Origin: DATCZS01 sp036525795
GTDB lineage: Bacteria; Actinomycetota; Acidimicrobiia; Spongiisociales; ZC4RG35
Direction of reading: 5' to 3'
Length of the DNA stretch: 64,000 nucleotides
Assembly (NCBI GenBank): GCA_036525795.1
Contig: DATCZS010000123.1
Span: 1 to 64,000, forward strand
Shown piece by piece: positions 7,442-16,124 of this stretch (the stretch's first letter is position 1; the number at the start of each line of letters is the position of its first letter). Below the pieces are notes generated by a model. The model was not told where the DNA came from and did not search any database. It saw only the letters and a list, made by a program, of their open reading frames with translations. Position numbers and translations under genes: made by a program.

Positions 7442-7864
7442 ATGGTCGTGGTGGTCGGAGTCGATACATCCGATCATTCGATCGCAGTGGTTCGCAAGGC
7501 TGTGGAAGAAGCTCGCCGCCGTGATGCCGCGCTGCACGTGGTCCACGTGTTCCACCCGCCCGTGATCCCGTATCTCGGGGCTCCTGTCGACCTCCGCGTC
7601 ATGGCGGAGGCCGAGAGGGAGGCGGTCTGGAATCAGGTGTCACCGCACCTCGCAAACCTCGATATCGAGGTCGACCAGGTCGATCTCGAGGGATACCCAC
7701 CCGACACGCTGGTGGACTACATCCAGAACGTCGGAGCGGACCTCCTGGTGGTGGGATCCCGAGGGCGCGGGGAGCTGGCTGCGCTCATCCTCGGCAGTAC
7801 CAGCCACAGAGCCGTGCATCTTGCGCCTTGTGATGTGCTGGTGGTGAAACCGTCGCACGCCTGA
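7442..7864 (+). CDS. universal stress protein (UspA family)
   Basis: 140 residues, a single Usp domain. It begins MVVVVGVDTSDHS and ends with the ATP-binding signature GSRGRGELAALILGSTSHR then PCDVLVVKP, i.e. the G-x2-G-x9-G(S/T) motif of ATP-binding Usp proteins. I start at 7442 because AAGGAGG lies 7 nt upstream. Universal stress proteins are the most numerous DosR-regulon class in mycobacteria, consistent with the surrounding cluster. Followed by a strong hairpin terminator. Confidence 0.9.
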   Translation: MVVVVGVDTSDHSIAVVRKAVEEARRRDAALHVVHVFHPPVIPYLGAPVDLRVMAEAEREAVWNQVSPHLANLDIEVDQVDLEGYPPDTLVDYIQNVGADLLVVGSRGRGELAALILGSTSHRAVHLAPCDVLVVKPSHA

Positions 7865-7893
7865 CCGTCTCCAACATCACCGGCACACGCGCT

Positions 7894-7929
7894 GATGGGG
7901 CGGTCCCTCACCCGAGGGACCGCCCCATC
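7894..7929. terminator. strong intrinsic hairpin after stress-protein gene
   Basis: Perfect 16-bp inverted repeat (7894-7909 and 7914-7929) with an ACCC loop, 30 nt past the stop codon. There is no U-tract, as is common in high-GC actinobacteria. Confidence 0.8.
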
Positions 7930-8015
7930 CAGCGTCGTGGGTGACCTGCGGACGTCGCAGGCCGCGGCCACGGGTCGAACCGCCTAGCCTCGGATGCGAC
8001 GCAAGGAGAGCGGGA

Positions 8016-8432
8016 ATGGATTCGATCGGTACCGATCATGCCGGGCTCGGGATCCTCAGCCGGGAGGAGTGCGAGGGATTGCTGCGCTCTGCGTCGGTGG
8101 GCCGCCTCGCATTCGTCTCCGACGGGGAGGTGGTCGTCGTCCCGGTCAACTTCCGCTACCACGAGGGGACCATCGTCATCCGCACCGCGGTCGGCTCGAA
8201 GCTCGAGGCAGCCGCTCGTCATGCACAGATGACCTTCGAGATCGACGGATGGAACGACGCAACCGAGACCGGATGGTCGGTGCTCGCCAAGGGCAGGGCG
8301 CGCGAGGTGCTCTCCGACGAGGAGGCAGCCGACCTGATGCAGCTGGGGTTGCGACCGTGGGCCGATGCAGCCGGCAAGCGCCGCTGGTTGCGAATTCGAC
8401 CGGATGAGATCACTGGCCGAAAGATCGAGTGA
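8016..8432 (+). CDS. pyridoxamine 5'-phosphate oxidase-like split-barrel flavoprotein
   Basis: 138 residues. An N-terminal helix (LSREECEGLLRSASVGRLAF) leads into a split beta-barrel with VVVVPVNFRYHEGTIVIRT and GSKL, typical of the PNPOx-like FMN- or F420-binding superfamily. Small members of this type act as flavin or F420-dependent reductases or as heme/flavin-binding stress proteins. The ATG at 8016 has AAGGAGA 7 nt upstream. It sits between the stress protein and PPDK genes on the same strand. Confidence 0.8.
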   Translation: MDSIGTDHAGLGILSREECEGLLRSASVGRLAFVSDGEVVVVPVNFRYHEGTIVIRTAVGSKLEAAARHAQMTFEIDGWNDATETGWSVLAKGRAREVLSDEEAADLMQLGLRPWADAAGKRRWLRIRPDEITGRKIE

Positions 8433-8438
8433 TCTTTC
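8419..8438. terminator. hairpin over the stop codon of the flavoprotein gene
   Basis: GAAAGATC and GATCTTTC are perfect 8-bp arms around GAGT, overlapping the TGA at 8430-8432. It may terminate or stabilise the upstream transcript before PPDK. Confidence 0.45.
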
Positions 8439-8456
8439 CCGGGTGGTGGCGGCATG

Positions 8457-8474
8457 CGGGCGAAACATCGCCCG
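8457..8474. promoter_or_regulatory. inverted repeat upstream of PPDK
   Basis: CGGGCGA and TCGCCCG, perfect 7-bp arms around AACA, followed by TACTTT. It lies 31 nt before the PPDK start and could be an operator or an attenuator hairpin. Confidence 0.4.
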
Positions 8475-8505
8475 TACTTTCTCGTCACAGGAGGTACGAA
8501 TACGC

Positions 8506-11244
8506 ATGAGTGATCCTTCCGTAGCCGGGGCCACCCAATGGGTCCATCACTTCGACGAGGCCGACGGCGCCGCCAGGGACCTCCTCGGAGGCAAGGGGGC
8601 GGGGCTGGCCTCCATGACGGCGATGGGTTTGGCGGTGCCTCCGGGATTCACCGTGACCACCGATGCGTGCCGGGCCATCATGCGCGATGGGGCACCTCCC
8701 GCTGACCTCCGCGACCAGATCGACGCCGCCGTCGCCGGCCTCGAGACGCGCTCGGGTCGAACCTTCGGGCGCGGCCCCGCCCCGCTGCTCGTGTCGGTGC
8801 GGTCCGGTGCCAGGATCTCCATGCCGGGGATGATGGACACCGTCCTCAATCTGGGCCTCAACGCCGACCTGTTGGGGGTGCTGGCGGAATGGGCCGGAGA
8901 CGAGCAGTTCGCCTACTCCGCATATCGCCGGTTCCTGCAGATGTACTCCGACGTCGTGCTCGGGGTGGAGCCGCGGGGCTTCGAGGCGATTCTGGAGGAT
9001 CTGCGCGAGCGCGCCGGGGTCGAAGACGACTCGAAGCTCGACGTCGCCTCCCTGCGCGAGGCCGTCGACCGCTTCCGTCAGTACATCGCATCCCAGGGGG
9101 TCACGGTCCCCGATGATCCGCGCGACCAGCTCCACTCGGCGGTGGCGGCGGTGTTCGCCTCATGGGACATCCCCCGGGCCCGTCACTACCGCAGAATCCA
9201 CGCGATCCCCGACGACCTGGGTACCGCCGCCAACGTCCAGATGATGGTGTTCGGCGACCTCGGCGAGGACTCGGGCACCGGCGTGTGCTTCACCCGCGAT
9301 CCGGCGACGGGCGAGAAGGCCCGTTTCGGCGACTACCTGCCCCGCGCCCAGGGCGAGGACGTCGTCGCCGGAATCCGCAACACGCTGACTCTCGATGATC
9401 TCGCACAGATGGCACCGGACGTCCACGACGAGCTGGAGTCGGTCATGGAGATGCTCGAACGAGAGACCAGAGACATGGCGGACATCGAGTTCACGATCGA
9501 ACGCGGGAAGCTGTGGATCCTCCAGACTCGAGCGGGGAAGCGCACTGCCGCGGCCGGGGTGCGAATCGCAGTCGACATGGTCGACGAGGGACTCCTGTCA
9601 CACGAGGAGGCCATCCACCGAATCGACCCTGCCCAGCTCGAACAGCTCGAGCGTCCGCGGATCGACACCAACGGCCTTCCCCCTGCCATCGCCACCGGCG
9701 TGGCTGCCTCCCCGGGCGCGGCCCAGGGGATGGTGGTCTTCGACGCCGACCGGGCGGTCGACGAGCGGGCCAAGGGAGCAGCGGTGGTGCTGGTGCGCCC
9801 CGAGACGACGCCCGATGACATCCACGGGATGGACGCCGCCGACGGAATCCTGACGAGCCACGGCGGGAAGACGAGCCACGCCGCCGTCGTCGCCCGCGGC
9901 ATGGGCAAGCCCGCGGTGACAGGAGCCGCCAAGATCAAGGTCGACCTCGGTGCCCGCATCGCCCACATCGGAGATGTCACGATCACCGAAGGCGACCACA
10001 TCACGATCGACGGCACGGCCGGCACCGTGTACCTGGGCCTGCTGCCGCTCATCGAGCCCGAGGAGACCCCCGAGTTGCACCGGGTACTGGCGTGGGCAGA
10101 CGGGATCCGGTCGCTGGGCGTCCGCGCAAACGCCGACACCCCGGAAGATGCCGCCAAGGCCAGGGCATACGGAGCAGAGGGGATCGGGCTCGCCCGCACC
10201 GAGCACATGTTCCTGGGAGAGCGACTCGCCATCGTCCAGCGGGTGATCCTCGCACAGTCGGACTCGGAGCGGTCCGAGGCGCTCGAAGCCCTCAGACAGC
10301 TCCAGGCGACAGACTTCGAGGGACTGCTCGAGGCGATGGACGGGCTCCCTGTGGTCGTGCGGCTCCTCGATCCACCCATGCACGAGTTCCTCCCCTCGCC
10401 GCTCGAACTCGAACGCGAGATCGGCGACCTGGCCCAGACGATCGGCTCGCTCCAACAGGAGATGCGCAGGCGCCAGGGGGAGGGGGAACCCCTGGGTGAC
10501 GGCGACGAGGAGATCGCCGACCTCGAGCGCCTCATCGCCGCCAAGCGCGACATGATCGGGCGCGTCTCGATCTGGGCAGAGGACAATCCGATGCTCGGGT
10601 TGCGTGGAGTCCGTCTCGGGTTGATGGTGGAGCACCTCTACTCCATGCAGGTCGAGGCGGCCGTCGAAGCGGTGGTGGCCCGACTGGACAAGGGCGGCAA
10701 TCCCGAGCTCGAGATCATGATCCCGCTGGTGTCCACGGTGCGTGAGCTCAGCCGGATGCGCGAGATGATCGAAGGCATCATGGACCGCGTGGCCAACGAG
10801 ACCGGCCACGCACTCCACATTCCGATCGGCACGATGATCGAGCTTCCGAGGGCCGCATTGACCGCAGCGGAGATCGCCGGGGTGGCCGAGTTCTTCTCGT
10901 TCGGTACCAACGACCTGACCCAGATGACCTTCGGTCTCAGCCGCGACGACGCAGAAGGCCTGTTCCTCGGCGACTACCTCGAACGCGGGATTCTGACCAG
11001 CGACCCCTTCCAGACCATCGACGTCGAAGGCGTCGGCCGTCTGATCCGGCTGGCTGTGGAAGAGGGGCGGCGCGCCAACCCTCTCATCCAGCTCGGCGTA
11101 TGCGGCGAGCACGGGGGTGACCCCGCTTCGATCGCCTTCTGCCGTGAGGTGGGCCTCGACTACGTGTCCTGCAGCCCTCCCCGCATCCATGTCGCCCGCC
11201 TCGCCGCCGCACAGGCCGAGTTGCCGCCCCCCGAACGGGACTGA
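8506..11244 (+). CDS. ppdK: pyruvate, phosphate dikinase
   Basis: 912 residues. Interconverts pyruvate, ATP and phosphate with PEP, AMP and pyrophosphate. The N-terminal nucleotide-binding domain has LGGKGAGLASMTAMGLAVPP and SVRSGARISMPGMMDT; the phosphohistidine domain has GGKTSHAAVVARGMGKPAV with His458; the C-terminal PEP-binding barrel has NPMLGLRGVRLG, FGTNDLTQMTFG and CGEHGGDP (Cys866). Spacing from the catalytic His to the Cys is about 30 residues longer than in the clostridial enzyme, because of a charged, probably coiled-coil segment after HEFLPSP. AGGAGG precedes the ATG at 8506 by 11 nt. Allows gluconeogenic flux or PPi-based glycolysis under low energy. Confidence 0.95.
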   Translation: MSDPSVAGATQWVHHFDEADGAARDLLGGKGAGLASMTAMGLAVPPGFTVTTDACRAIMRDGAPPADLRDQIDAAVAGLETRSGRTFGRGPAPLLVSVRSGARISMPGMMDTVLNLGLNADLLGVLAEWAGDEQFAYSAYRRFLQMYSDVVLGVEPRGFEAILEDLRERAGVEDDSKLDVASLREAVDRFRQYIASQGVTVPDDPRDQLHSAVAAVFASWDIPRARHYRRIHAIPDDLGTAANVQMMVFGDLGEDSGTGVCFTRDPATGEKARFGDYLPRAQGEDVVAGIRNTLTLDDLAQMAPDVHDELESVMEMLERETRDMADIEFTIERGKLWILQTRAGKRTAAAGVRIAVDMVDEGLLSHEEAIHRIDPAQLEQLERPRIDTNGLPPAIATGVAASPGAAQGMVVFDADRAVDERAKGAAVVLVRPETTPDDIHGMDAADGILTSHGGKTSHAAVVARGMGKPAVTGAAKIKVDLGARIAHIGDVTITEGDHITIDGTAGTVYLGLLPLIEPEETPELHRVLAWADGIRSLGVRANADTPEDAAKARAYGAEGIGLARTEHMFLGERLAIVQRVILAQSDSERSEALEALRQLQATDFEGLLEAMDGLPVVVRLLDPPMHEFLPSPLELEREIGDLAQTIGSLQQEMRRRQGEGEPLGDGDEEIADLERLIAAKRDMIGRVSIWAEDNPMLGLRGVRLGLMVEHLYSMQVEAAVEAVVARLDKGGNPELEIMIPLVSTVRELSRMREMIEGIMDRVANETGHALHIPIGTMIELPRAALTAAEIAGVAEFFSFGTNDLTQMTFGLSRDDAEGLFLGDYLERGILTSDPFQTIDVEGVGRLIRLAVEEGRRANPLIQLGVCGEHGGDPASIAFCREVGLDYVSCSPPRIHVARLAAAQAELPPPERD

Positions 11245-11360
11245 ACGTCAGAGATGCGAAACGAGAGGCCCGGCCTGCGCCGCGGCGAGCCCGGTTTTTG
11301 GGAACCTCGGCTGCCGCTGCGCCCCTCGACCTGACGTCGGACGCCTGACCGGGCGGTCCT

Positions 11361-12320
11361 CTACCCGAGTTCCCTCGCCGCCGTCCACGGATCGGTCGCC
11401 CGGTCGATGACGCGGGAGACGATCTCCTCAGGGATGGGTCGCGAATGGATCTCGGCGGCCAGGCGAGCCGTGATCGCGCGGCGAATGGTGAGCTCGAGCT
11501 GTCGACGCCTCCGAAGGGAACCCGCCGTCCCGGACAGGTGGATGCGATGGTCATCGATCGCTGCCAGCACCCCATCGACTCCCTCGCCGGTGACGGCCGA
11601 ACACGCCACGGTCGGCGGCTGCCAGGCGCGGTCCGGTCCCAGCTCCAGCATCTGCGCCAGTTCGCGCATCACCTGATCGGCCCCGCCGAGGTCGGCCTTG
11701 TTGACCGCGAACACGTCGCCGATTTCGAGGATCCCGGCCTTGGCTGCCTGGACCCCGTCACCCCATGCCGGTGTGAGCACCACGACGCAGGTGTCGGCGG
11801 TCTCGACCACCTCGATCTCGCTCTGACCCACCCCCACCGTCTCTACCAGGATCGGGTCGAATCCGGCGGCATCGAAAAGCGCCACCACCTGTGCGGTGGC
11901 GTCTGCCAGGCCTCCGAGGTGGCCGCGGCTCGACATCGACCGGACGTACACCCCTTCGTCGCCCACGTGATCCTGCATACGGATGCGGTCACCGAGCAGC
12001 GCTCCTCCGGTGAACGGGCTTGCCGGGTCGACCGCCACCACCCCGACGAGTCGATCCGACGCGCGATATCCGGCGATCAACCGGTCGACCAGGGTGGACT
12101 TGCCTGCACCGGGCGAGCCGGTGATCCCCACGATGTGGGCACCCCCGCCGCGGGCGTACGCCTCTGCAACGATTGCGTCTGCCCCGGCCCGGCGGTCCTC
12201 CACCACAGAGATCGCCCGTGCCAGCGCCCGGCGGTCGCCACCGGCCAGCGCATCCACGAGCGAGCCGGGTTCGGTGGGGGCGGGCATCGCGGAGAGGGTA
12301 GTGACCGGCCGGCGTCCCAT
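11361..12320 (-). CDS. meaB: MeaB/ArgK-type G3E GTPase
   Basis: 319 residues. Walker A GITGSPGAGKSTL, switch region VDPASPFTGGALLGDRIRM, ETVGVGQSEIEV and NKAD guanine-specificity motif identify the methylmalonyl-CoA mutase chaperone family (MeaB, human MMAA). It gates adenosylcobalamin loading and protects the mutase; the mutase itself is not in the window. The start at 12320 has no clear Shine-Dalgarno sequence; MPAPTEPGS at 12287 is an alternative. It follows the NifU-like gene by 10 nt. Confidence 0.9.
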   Translation of the reverse strand: MGRRPVTTLSAMPAPTEPGSLVDALAGGDRRALARAISVVEDRRAGADAIVAEAYARGGGAHIVGITGSPGAGKSTLVDRLIAGYRASDRLVGVVAVDPASPFTGGALLGDRIRMQDHVGDEGVYVRSMSSRGHLGGLADATAQVVALFDAAGFDPILVETVGVGQSEIEVVETADTCVVVLTPAWGDGVQAAKAGILEIGDVFAVNKADLGGADQVMRELAQMLELGPDRAWQPPTVACSAVTGEGVDGVLAAIDDHRIHLSGTAGSLRRRRQLELTIRRAITARLAAEIHSRPIPEEIVSRVIDRATDPWTAARELG

Positions 12321-12330
12321 CCGGAAGGGT

Positions 12331-12660
12331 TCAGGCCGAGGCGACGACCTCTTCGACCCCCGGCACCCGATCCTTGAGGATCCGCTCGATGCCCGCCTTC
12401 AAGGTCATCATCGACATGGGGCATCCACCGCATGCGCCCACCATCTGCAGGCTCACGGTGCCGTCATCGACTCCCAGAAGGACGATGTCCCCTCCATCCA
12501 TCTGCACCGCCGGGCGGATGTAGTCGAGGGTCGCCTCGAGCTTGGCGATGTCGATCTCACCGGCGGTCTCTTCCGAGCCGCGGGCGCTTGAGCTGATCTG
12601 AACGGGAGTCGTTGTCTGGTCCATTGGTATCTGGTCCGTTGGAATGGGGTCCGTCGGCAT
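12331..12660 (-). CDS. NifU C-terminal-like Fe-S scaffold/carrier
   Basis: 109 residues. A disordered, Pro/Asp-rich N-terminus with a repeated TDPIPTDQIP pattern precedes a NifU C-terminal domain (about 40-105) with YIRPAVQMDGGDIVLLG and the CGGC cluster ligand pair in GACGGCPMS. Such proteins carry a [4Fe-4S] cluster at a dimer interface. A TACCAT box lies 5 nt before the ATG at 12660, so I use that start; an ATG at 12624 would remove the repeated tail. Confidence 0.85.
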   Translation of the reverse strand: MPTDPIPTDQIPMDQTTTPVQISSSARGSEETAGEIDIAKLEATLDYIRPAVQMDGGDIVLLGVDDGTVSLQMVGACGGCPMSMMTLKAGIERILKDRVPGVEEVVASA

Positions 12661-12665
12661 CGCGG

Positions 12666-12671
12666 ATGGTA
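12666..12671 (-). promoter_or_regulatory. TACCAT -10 box, leaderless
   Basis: Lies 5 nt before the NifU-like ATG (12660) on the minus strand; no ribosome binding site intervenes. Confidence 0.4.
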
Positions 12672-12713
12672 GTGCCGGTGCAGCGACTTCTCTCAACGCC
12701 CTTCCGGCTCCGT

Positions 12714-14327
12714 TCATTCCGCCCGCGACAGCAGGCGCAGCCGGCCCCGGTCCGATCCGAGCGAGGATCGAGCCTCGACGGTGATCGTCACCGCCTGCTC
12801 GCCACCGAAGCCGAGGGCCTTCAAGTCGATGGTGATCACTCCTGCCTCCGACAGCGCGGCGCCCGAGTCGTACCTGCGCCCTCGATCGCCCACCACCAGC
12901 ACCCGCACCTCGGCCGCCGTGGCCGAGTCGACCCTCACCTTCGCCACGCGGCCCGATGCGTCGAAATCGAGGCGCCACCCGCCGATCGACGGCGGGAGCC
13001 CGAGACCGATCGGCGGCGTGACCAGGACCCGGTCGTCGGTCGACGCCACCCTCCAAGAGCCGAGCTGATCCTCCGCCACGACGCGCCCGTCCACGACCAC
13101 CCGGACCGGGCCGTCGGGGACGACGACCACCTCCTCGAGGTCCGTGGCGAGCCCCACGCGCACCCGGTCGGGAAGGACGTTCGACCCGAGCAGCGGACGC
13201 AGCCCGCCGTAGTAGTGGGCCAGGATCTCGTCGTATGAGGCTCCGGCGGCGGCCATCGCCTCGGCCCCGAACTGACTCATCCCCACCAGGTGCCCCCACC
13301 CGCCGCCCTGCACCTCGAACCGCGGCTCCCACTCCAGGGGATTGCGGTAGCGGGGTACCCCGTATCGGTACTCGTCGAAGGCGGCGAAGATCGTGGAGAT
13401 GGTGAAGCCGGGCGACATGATCGTCTGCGGGTACCGGCGTCCCGATCCCGGCCGAAACGCCGGAAACCGGTCGGGGTAGAGCTCGGCCGCCGCCCGGTTG
13501 ATTCGCGAGCGCAACGACCAGGTGTCGATCGAGGAGGCGCCATCGGTCCCGACGATCGTCACCTCCCACGGACCCGGCCCCGAGCGCTCGGTCGAGATCC
13601 TCGCCAGCTCGCCGGAGACGAGCCCGGCATGGCGCAACAGCCGGTTCATCACCGCGTACGGCACCGAGAACGACCACTCCACGAACGGTGACGACTCACC
13701 AGGCGAATCCACAGAACGCAGGTAGGGCACCGCAGGCGAACCCACGAACACGTCCTCGACATCGCGGGTCCGCCCGTCCGACGTGGAGCTGTAGAGCGCC
13801 TGAGCGGGCGCGCCCTCGAACAGGAGGACCTCGGAGCGGGTCGACTCGACCGCCGCGCGCCACCGGTCGCCGTCTGGGCCACCCACGGCGGCAAGCCCGG
13901 CATACACCTGGCAGGCGACGGTGGCGCAGATGTCGTATCCGAATCGACGGCCGTTGGCGCTCCTCCCCCGATCGAGGGTCCACGCCAGGTAGGTTCGGGC
14001 GGCGACCGCCTGGGCTCTGAGCGCTTCCGCCGGCCAGGAGAACGGCACCTCCCGGATCCCCAACAGGTAGCGGTCCACCGTGGTCTCCTCGACCATTGCG
14101 AGCCCGCCGACGTGGCCCTCGAGGCTGAGCTCACCGGCGTAGATGCGGTCGGCCACCCCGAGCCGGGTGTCACCGAGCGGCTCGATCACCACCTCGCGGG
14201 CGAGGATGCGATCGTCGTCGACCGTCTGGGCGACGGCGAGCGGCGGAGCGACGGCCATTGCCGCCGCCAGTACCACCACACCGGAGGCCTGACGCCTCCT
14301 GCGCCTACCGGCGGGTGATCTCGGCAC
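12714..14327 (-). CDS. SpoIID/LytB-domain secreted protein
   Basis: 537 residues. An Arg-rich n-region and hydrophobic core ending APPLAVA-QT form a signal peptide. The SpoIID domain (about 75-390) contains VDRYLLGIREVPFSWPAEAL, LRAQAVAARTYLAW and the distal GGGWGHLVGMSQFGAEAMA motif. SpoIID proteins are lytic transglycosylases acting on denuded glycan during engulfment in endospore formers; non-sporulating bacteria carry SpoIID-domain proteins of less certain role in wall remodelling. The GTG start overlaps the end of murA by 23 nt, so the two are coupled. A C-terminal beta-rich extension of about 140 residues has no recognised identity. Confidence 0.85.
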   Translation of the reverse strand: MPRSPAGRRRRRQASGVVVLAAAMAVAPPLAVAQTVDDDRILAREVVIEPLGDTRLGVADRIYAGELSLEGHVGGLAMVEETTVDRYLLGIREVPFSWPAEALRAQAVAARTYLAWTLDRGRSANGRRFGYDICATVACQVYAGLAAVGGPDGDRWRAAVESTRSEVLLFEGAPAQALYSSTSDGRTRDVEDVFVGSPAVPYLRSVDSPGESSPFVEWSFSVPYAVMNRLLRHAGLVSGELARISTERSGPGPWEVTIVGTDGASSIDTWSLRSRINRAAAELYPDRFPAFRPGSGRRYPQTIMSPGFTISTIFAAFDEYRYGVPRYRNPLEWEPRFEVQGGGWGHLVGMSQFGAEAMAAAGASYDEILAHYYGGLRPLLGSNVLPDRVRVGLATDLEEVVVVPDGPVRVVVDGRVVAEDQLGSWRVASTDDRVLVTPPIGLGLPPSIGGWRLDFDASGRVAKVRVDSATAAEVRVLVVGDRGRRYDSGAALSEAGVITIDLKALGFGGEQAVTITVEARSSLGSDRGRLRLLSRAE

Positions 14328-15561
14328 CGAGCGAGGCGAGTCTCCCCACGAAATTCTCGTACCCCCTGTCGATGTGATGGGCGTCTCCGACCACGGTCTC
14401 CCCGTCCGCCCGCAACCCGGCCAGGACCAGCGCCGCCCCCGCCCGGATGTCAGGAGCGAGCACGGGCGCCCCGGACAGCCGCTCCACCCCGCGGATCACG
14501 GCGTGCTGCCACTCGGTGGTGATGTCCGCCCCCATCCTCGCCAGCTCGCCGACGTAGCGGAACCGGGCGTCGTACAGGTTCTCGGTGACCACCGACGTGC
14601 CGTCGGCGGTGGCGAGATAGGCGACCATCTGCGGCTGCATGTCCGTGTGGAAGCCAGGAAAGGGGAGGGTGGCCAGATCCACCGCCTTCGGCCGGTCCGG
14701 TCCGCGCACTCGCAGCCATCCGTCGCCGCGTTCGATCCCGGCACCCGTCTCCTCGAGTTTGATCAGCTCCATTCGCAGTAGATCGGGCTGACAACCCGTC
14801 ACCGTCACATCACCACGGGAGATGGCTCCCGCCACCGCATAGGTGCCGGCCTCGAGCCGGTCGGGGATGACCCGGTGTGCGGAAGGGCGCAGCTCCGACA
14901 CTCCCTCGATGTGGATGATGGCGGTGCCCTCCCCTGCGATCCGTGCCCCCATCCCCCTGAGCATCCGGCACAGGTCGACGATCTCCGGCTCGCGGGCGGC
15001 GTTGACGATCACCGTCTCCCCCTGGGCCAGGGTTGCGGCCAGGAGGACGTTCTCGGTGGCCCCCACGCTGGGAAACGGGAGTTCGACCTCTGATCCCCGC
15101 AGCCGTCCGTCGACGGCGCCATGCAACTCGCCGTGCACGAGTTCGAACGAGGCCCCCATCTGCTCCAGTCCGCCGAGGTGGAAGTCGATCGGCCGGGCGC
15201 CCAGATCGTCACCGCCGGGCAGGGCGACGCGCGCCTCGCCGCATCGGGCCAGCATCGGGCCGAGCACGACGATGGAGGCGCGCATCTGCCTGACGAGATC
15301 GATCGGGGCTTCCGGCGTGATGATCTGCGGCACGACGACGCTCAGTTCGTGGCCGGTGAGGTCGCAATGCGCACCGACGTGTCTGAGCACCTCGCCCATC
15401 AGCTCCACGTCGAGGATGCCGGGGACGTTGTCGATCTTGTGACGTCCCGGGGCCAGCAATGTTGCCGCCATCACCTTGAGGACGGCGTTCTTGGCCCCGA
15501 GCACACCGACCGTCCCCCGGAGTGGGGCGCCACCGACGACGTGGATCTCGCTCACGTCCAT
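14305..15561 (-). CDS. murA: UDP-N-acetylglucosamine 1-carboxyvinyltransferase
   Basis: 418 residues, normal length. Catalyses enolpyruvyl transfer from PEP to UDP-GlcNAc, the first committed step of peptidoglycan synthesis. The N-terminal VLGAKNAVLKVMAATLL and FHTDMQPQ motifs are typical. The loop that carries the catalytic Cys (PGGC in Escherichia coli MurA, Cys115) reads PGGDDLGARP here, so Asp118 replaces Cys. This substitution occurs in mycobacteria and chlamydiae and gives intrinsic fosfomycin resistance. Upstream of and coupled to the SpoIID-like gene. Confidence 0.95.
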   Translation of the reverse strand: MDVSEIHVVGGAPLRGTVGVLGAKNAVLKVMAATLLAPGRHKIDNVPGILDVELMGEVLRHVGAHCDLTGHELSVVVPQIITPEAPIDLVRQMRASIVVLGPMLARCGEARVALPGGDDLGARPIDFHLGGLEQMGASFELVHGELHGAVDGRLRGSEVELPFPSVGATENVLLAATLAQGETVIVNAAREPEIVDLCRMLRGMGARIAGEGTAIIHIEGVSELRPSAHRVIPDRLEAGTYAVAGAISRGDVTVTGCQPDLLRMELIKLEETGAGIERGDGWLRVRGPDRPKAVDLATLPFPGFHTDMQPQMVAYLATADGTSVVTENLYDARFRYVGELARMGADITTEWQHAVIRGVERLSGAPVLAPDIRAGAALVLAGLRADGETVVGDAHHIDRGYENFVGRLASLGAEITRR

Positions 15562-15645
15562 GACGGTAGCGGTGGGGACCGCCAGTGCCGTCTACCCCGG
15601 CGGCCGGCCCGCGGCAGGCCGGTGACTCCGGCAGTTGCCGGCCAC

Positions 15646-15651
15646 TACGCT
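15646..15651 (+). promoter_or_regulatory. TACGCT -10 box, leaderless
   Basis: Lies 7 nt before the rpiB ATG; no ribosome binding site is seen. Confidence 0.45.
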
Positions 15652-15658
15652 CACCTGC

Positions 15659-16099
15659 ATGCGCGTCGCACTCGGATCGGATCACGCAGGCTATGCCCTC
15701 AAGCAGGTGCTCGCCGTGGCGCTGGCAGACGCCGGCCAGCCGGTGTTCGATCTCGGCACCCACGACGAGGAGTCGGTGGACTACCCCGACTATGCGGCCG
15801 CAGTCGGACGGGCCGTCGCCGATGGACGCGCCGACCGGGGGATCGTCGTGTGTGGATCGGGAGCGGGGGCGTGCATCGCCGCCAACAAGCTGAAGGGGAT
15901 CAGGGCCGCCACCGCCCACGACACCTACACCGCCCACCAGATGGTCGAGCACGACGACGTCAACGTGCTGTGCCTCGGGAGCCGTGTGATCGGCGAAGCG
16001 GTGGCCCTGGAGGTCGTGACGACATTTCTCGCAGCCCGTTTCAGCAACGAGGAGCGCCACGTCCGTCGCCTGAACAAGGTGATTGCACTGGAGGGCTGA
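15659..16099 (+). CDS. rpiB: ribose 5-phosphate isomerase B
   Basis: 146 residues. Interconverts ribose 5-phosphate and ribulose 5-phosphate in the pentose phosphate pathway. The N-terminal ALGSDHAGYALK and the active-site loop GIVVCGSGAGACIAANK with Cys65 are the RpiB/LacAB signatures; the C-terminal FSNEERHVRRL is also conserved. The ATG at 15659 matches the family N-terminus and is preceded by a -10-like TACGCT. It could process ribose released by the nucleoside hydrolase and ribokinase encoded at 38-40 kb. Confidence 0.95.
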   Translation: MRVALGSDHAGYALKQVLAVALADAGQPVFDLGTHDEESVDYPDYAAAVGRAVADGRADRGIVVCGSGAGACIAANKLKGIRAATAHDTYTAHQMVEHDDVNVLCLGSRVIGEAVALEVVTTFLAARFSNEERHVRRLNKVIALEG

Positions 16100-16109
16100 G
16101 AGCCCTTTT
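16092..16109 (+). terminator. intrinsic terminator of rpiB
   Basis: AGGGCT and AGCCCT arms around GAG, followed by TTT; it overlaps the stop codon (16097-16099). A compact Rho-independent terminator. Confidence 0.7.
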
Positions 16110-16124
16110 CGGCGCCTCGTCAGG

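Noticed and set aside
7894..7929. Palindrome containing GGTCCC/GGGACC as a DosR-type operator
   Set aside because: A perfect 16-bp stem with a 4-nt loop directly after a stop codon is better explained as a terminator hairpin.
9598..11190. Long open frame antisense to PPDK
   Set aside because: Typical high-GC shadow frame; no start signal, no recognisable domain, and the sense strand carries all PPDK motifs.
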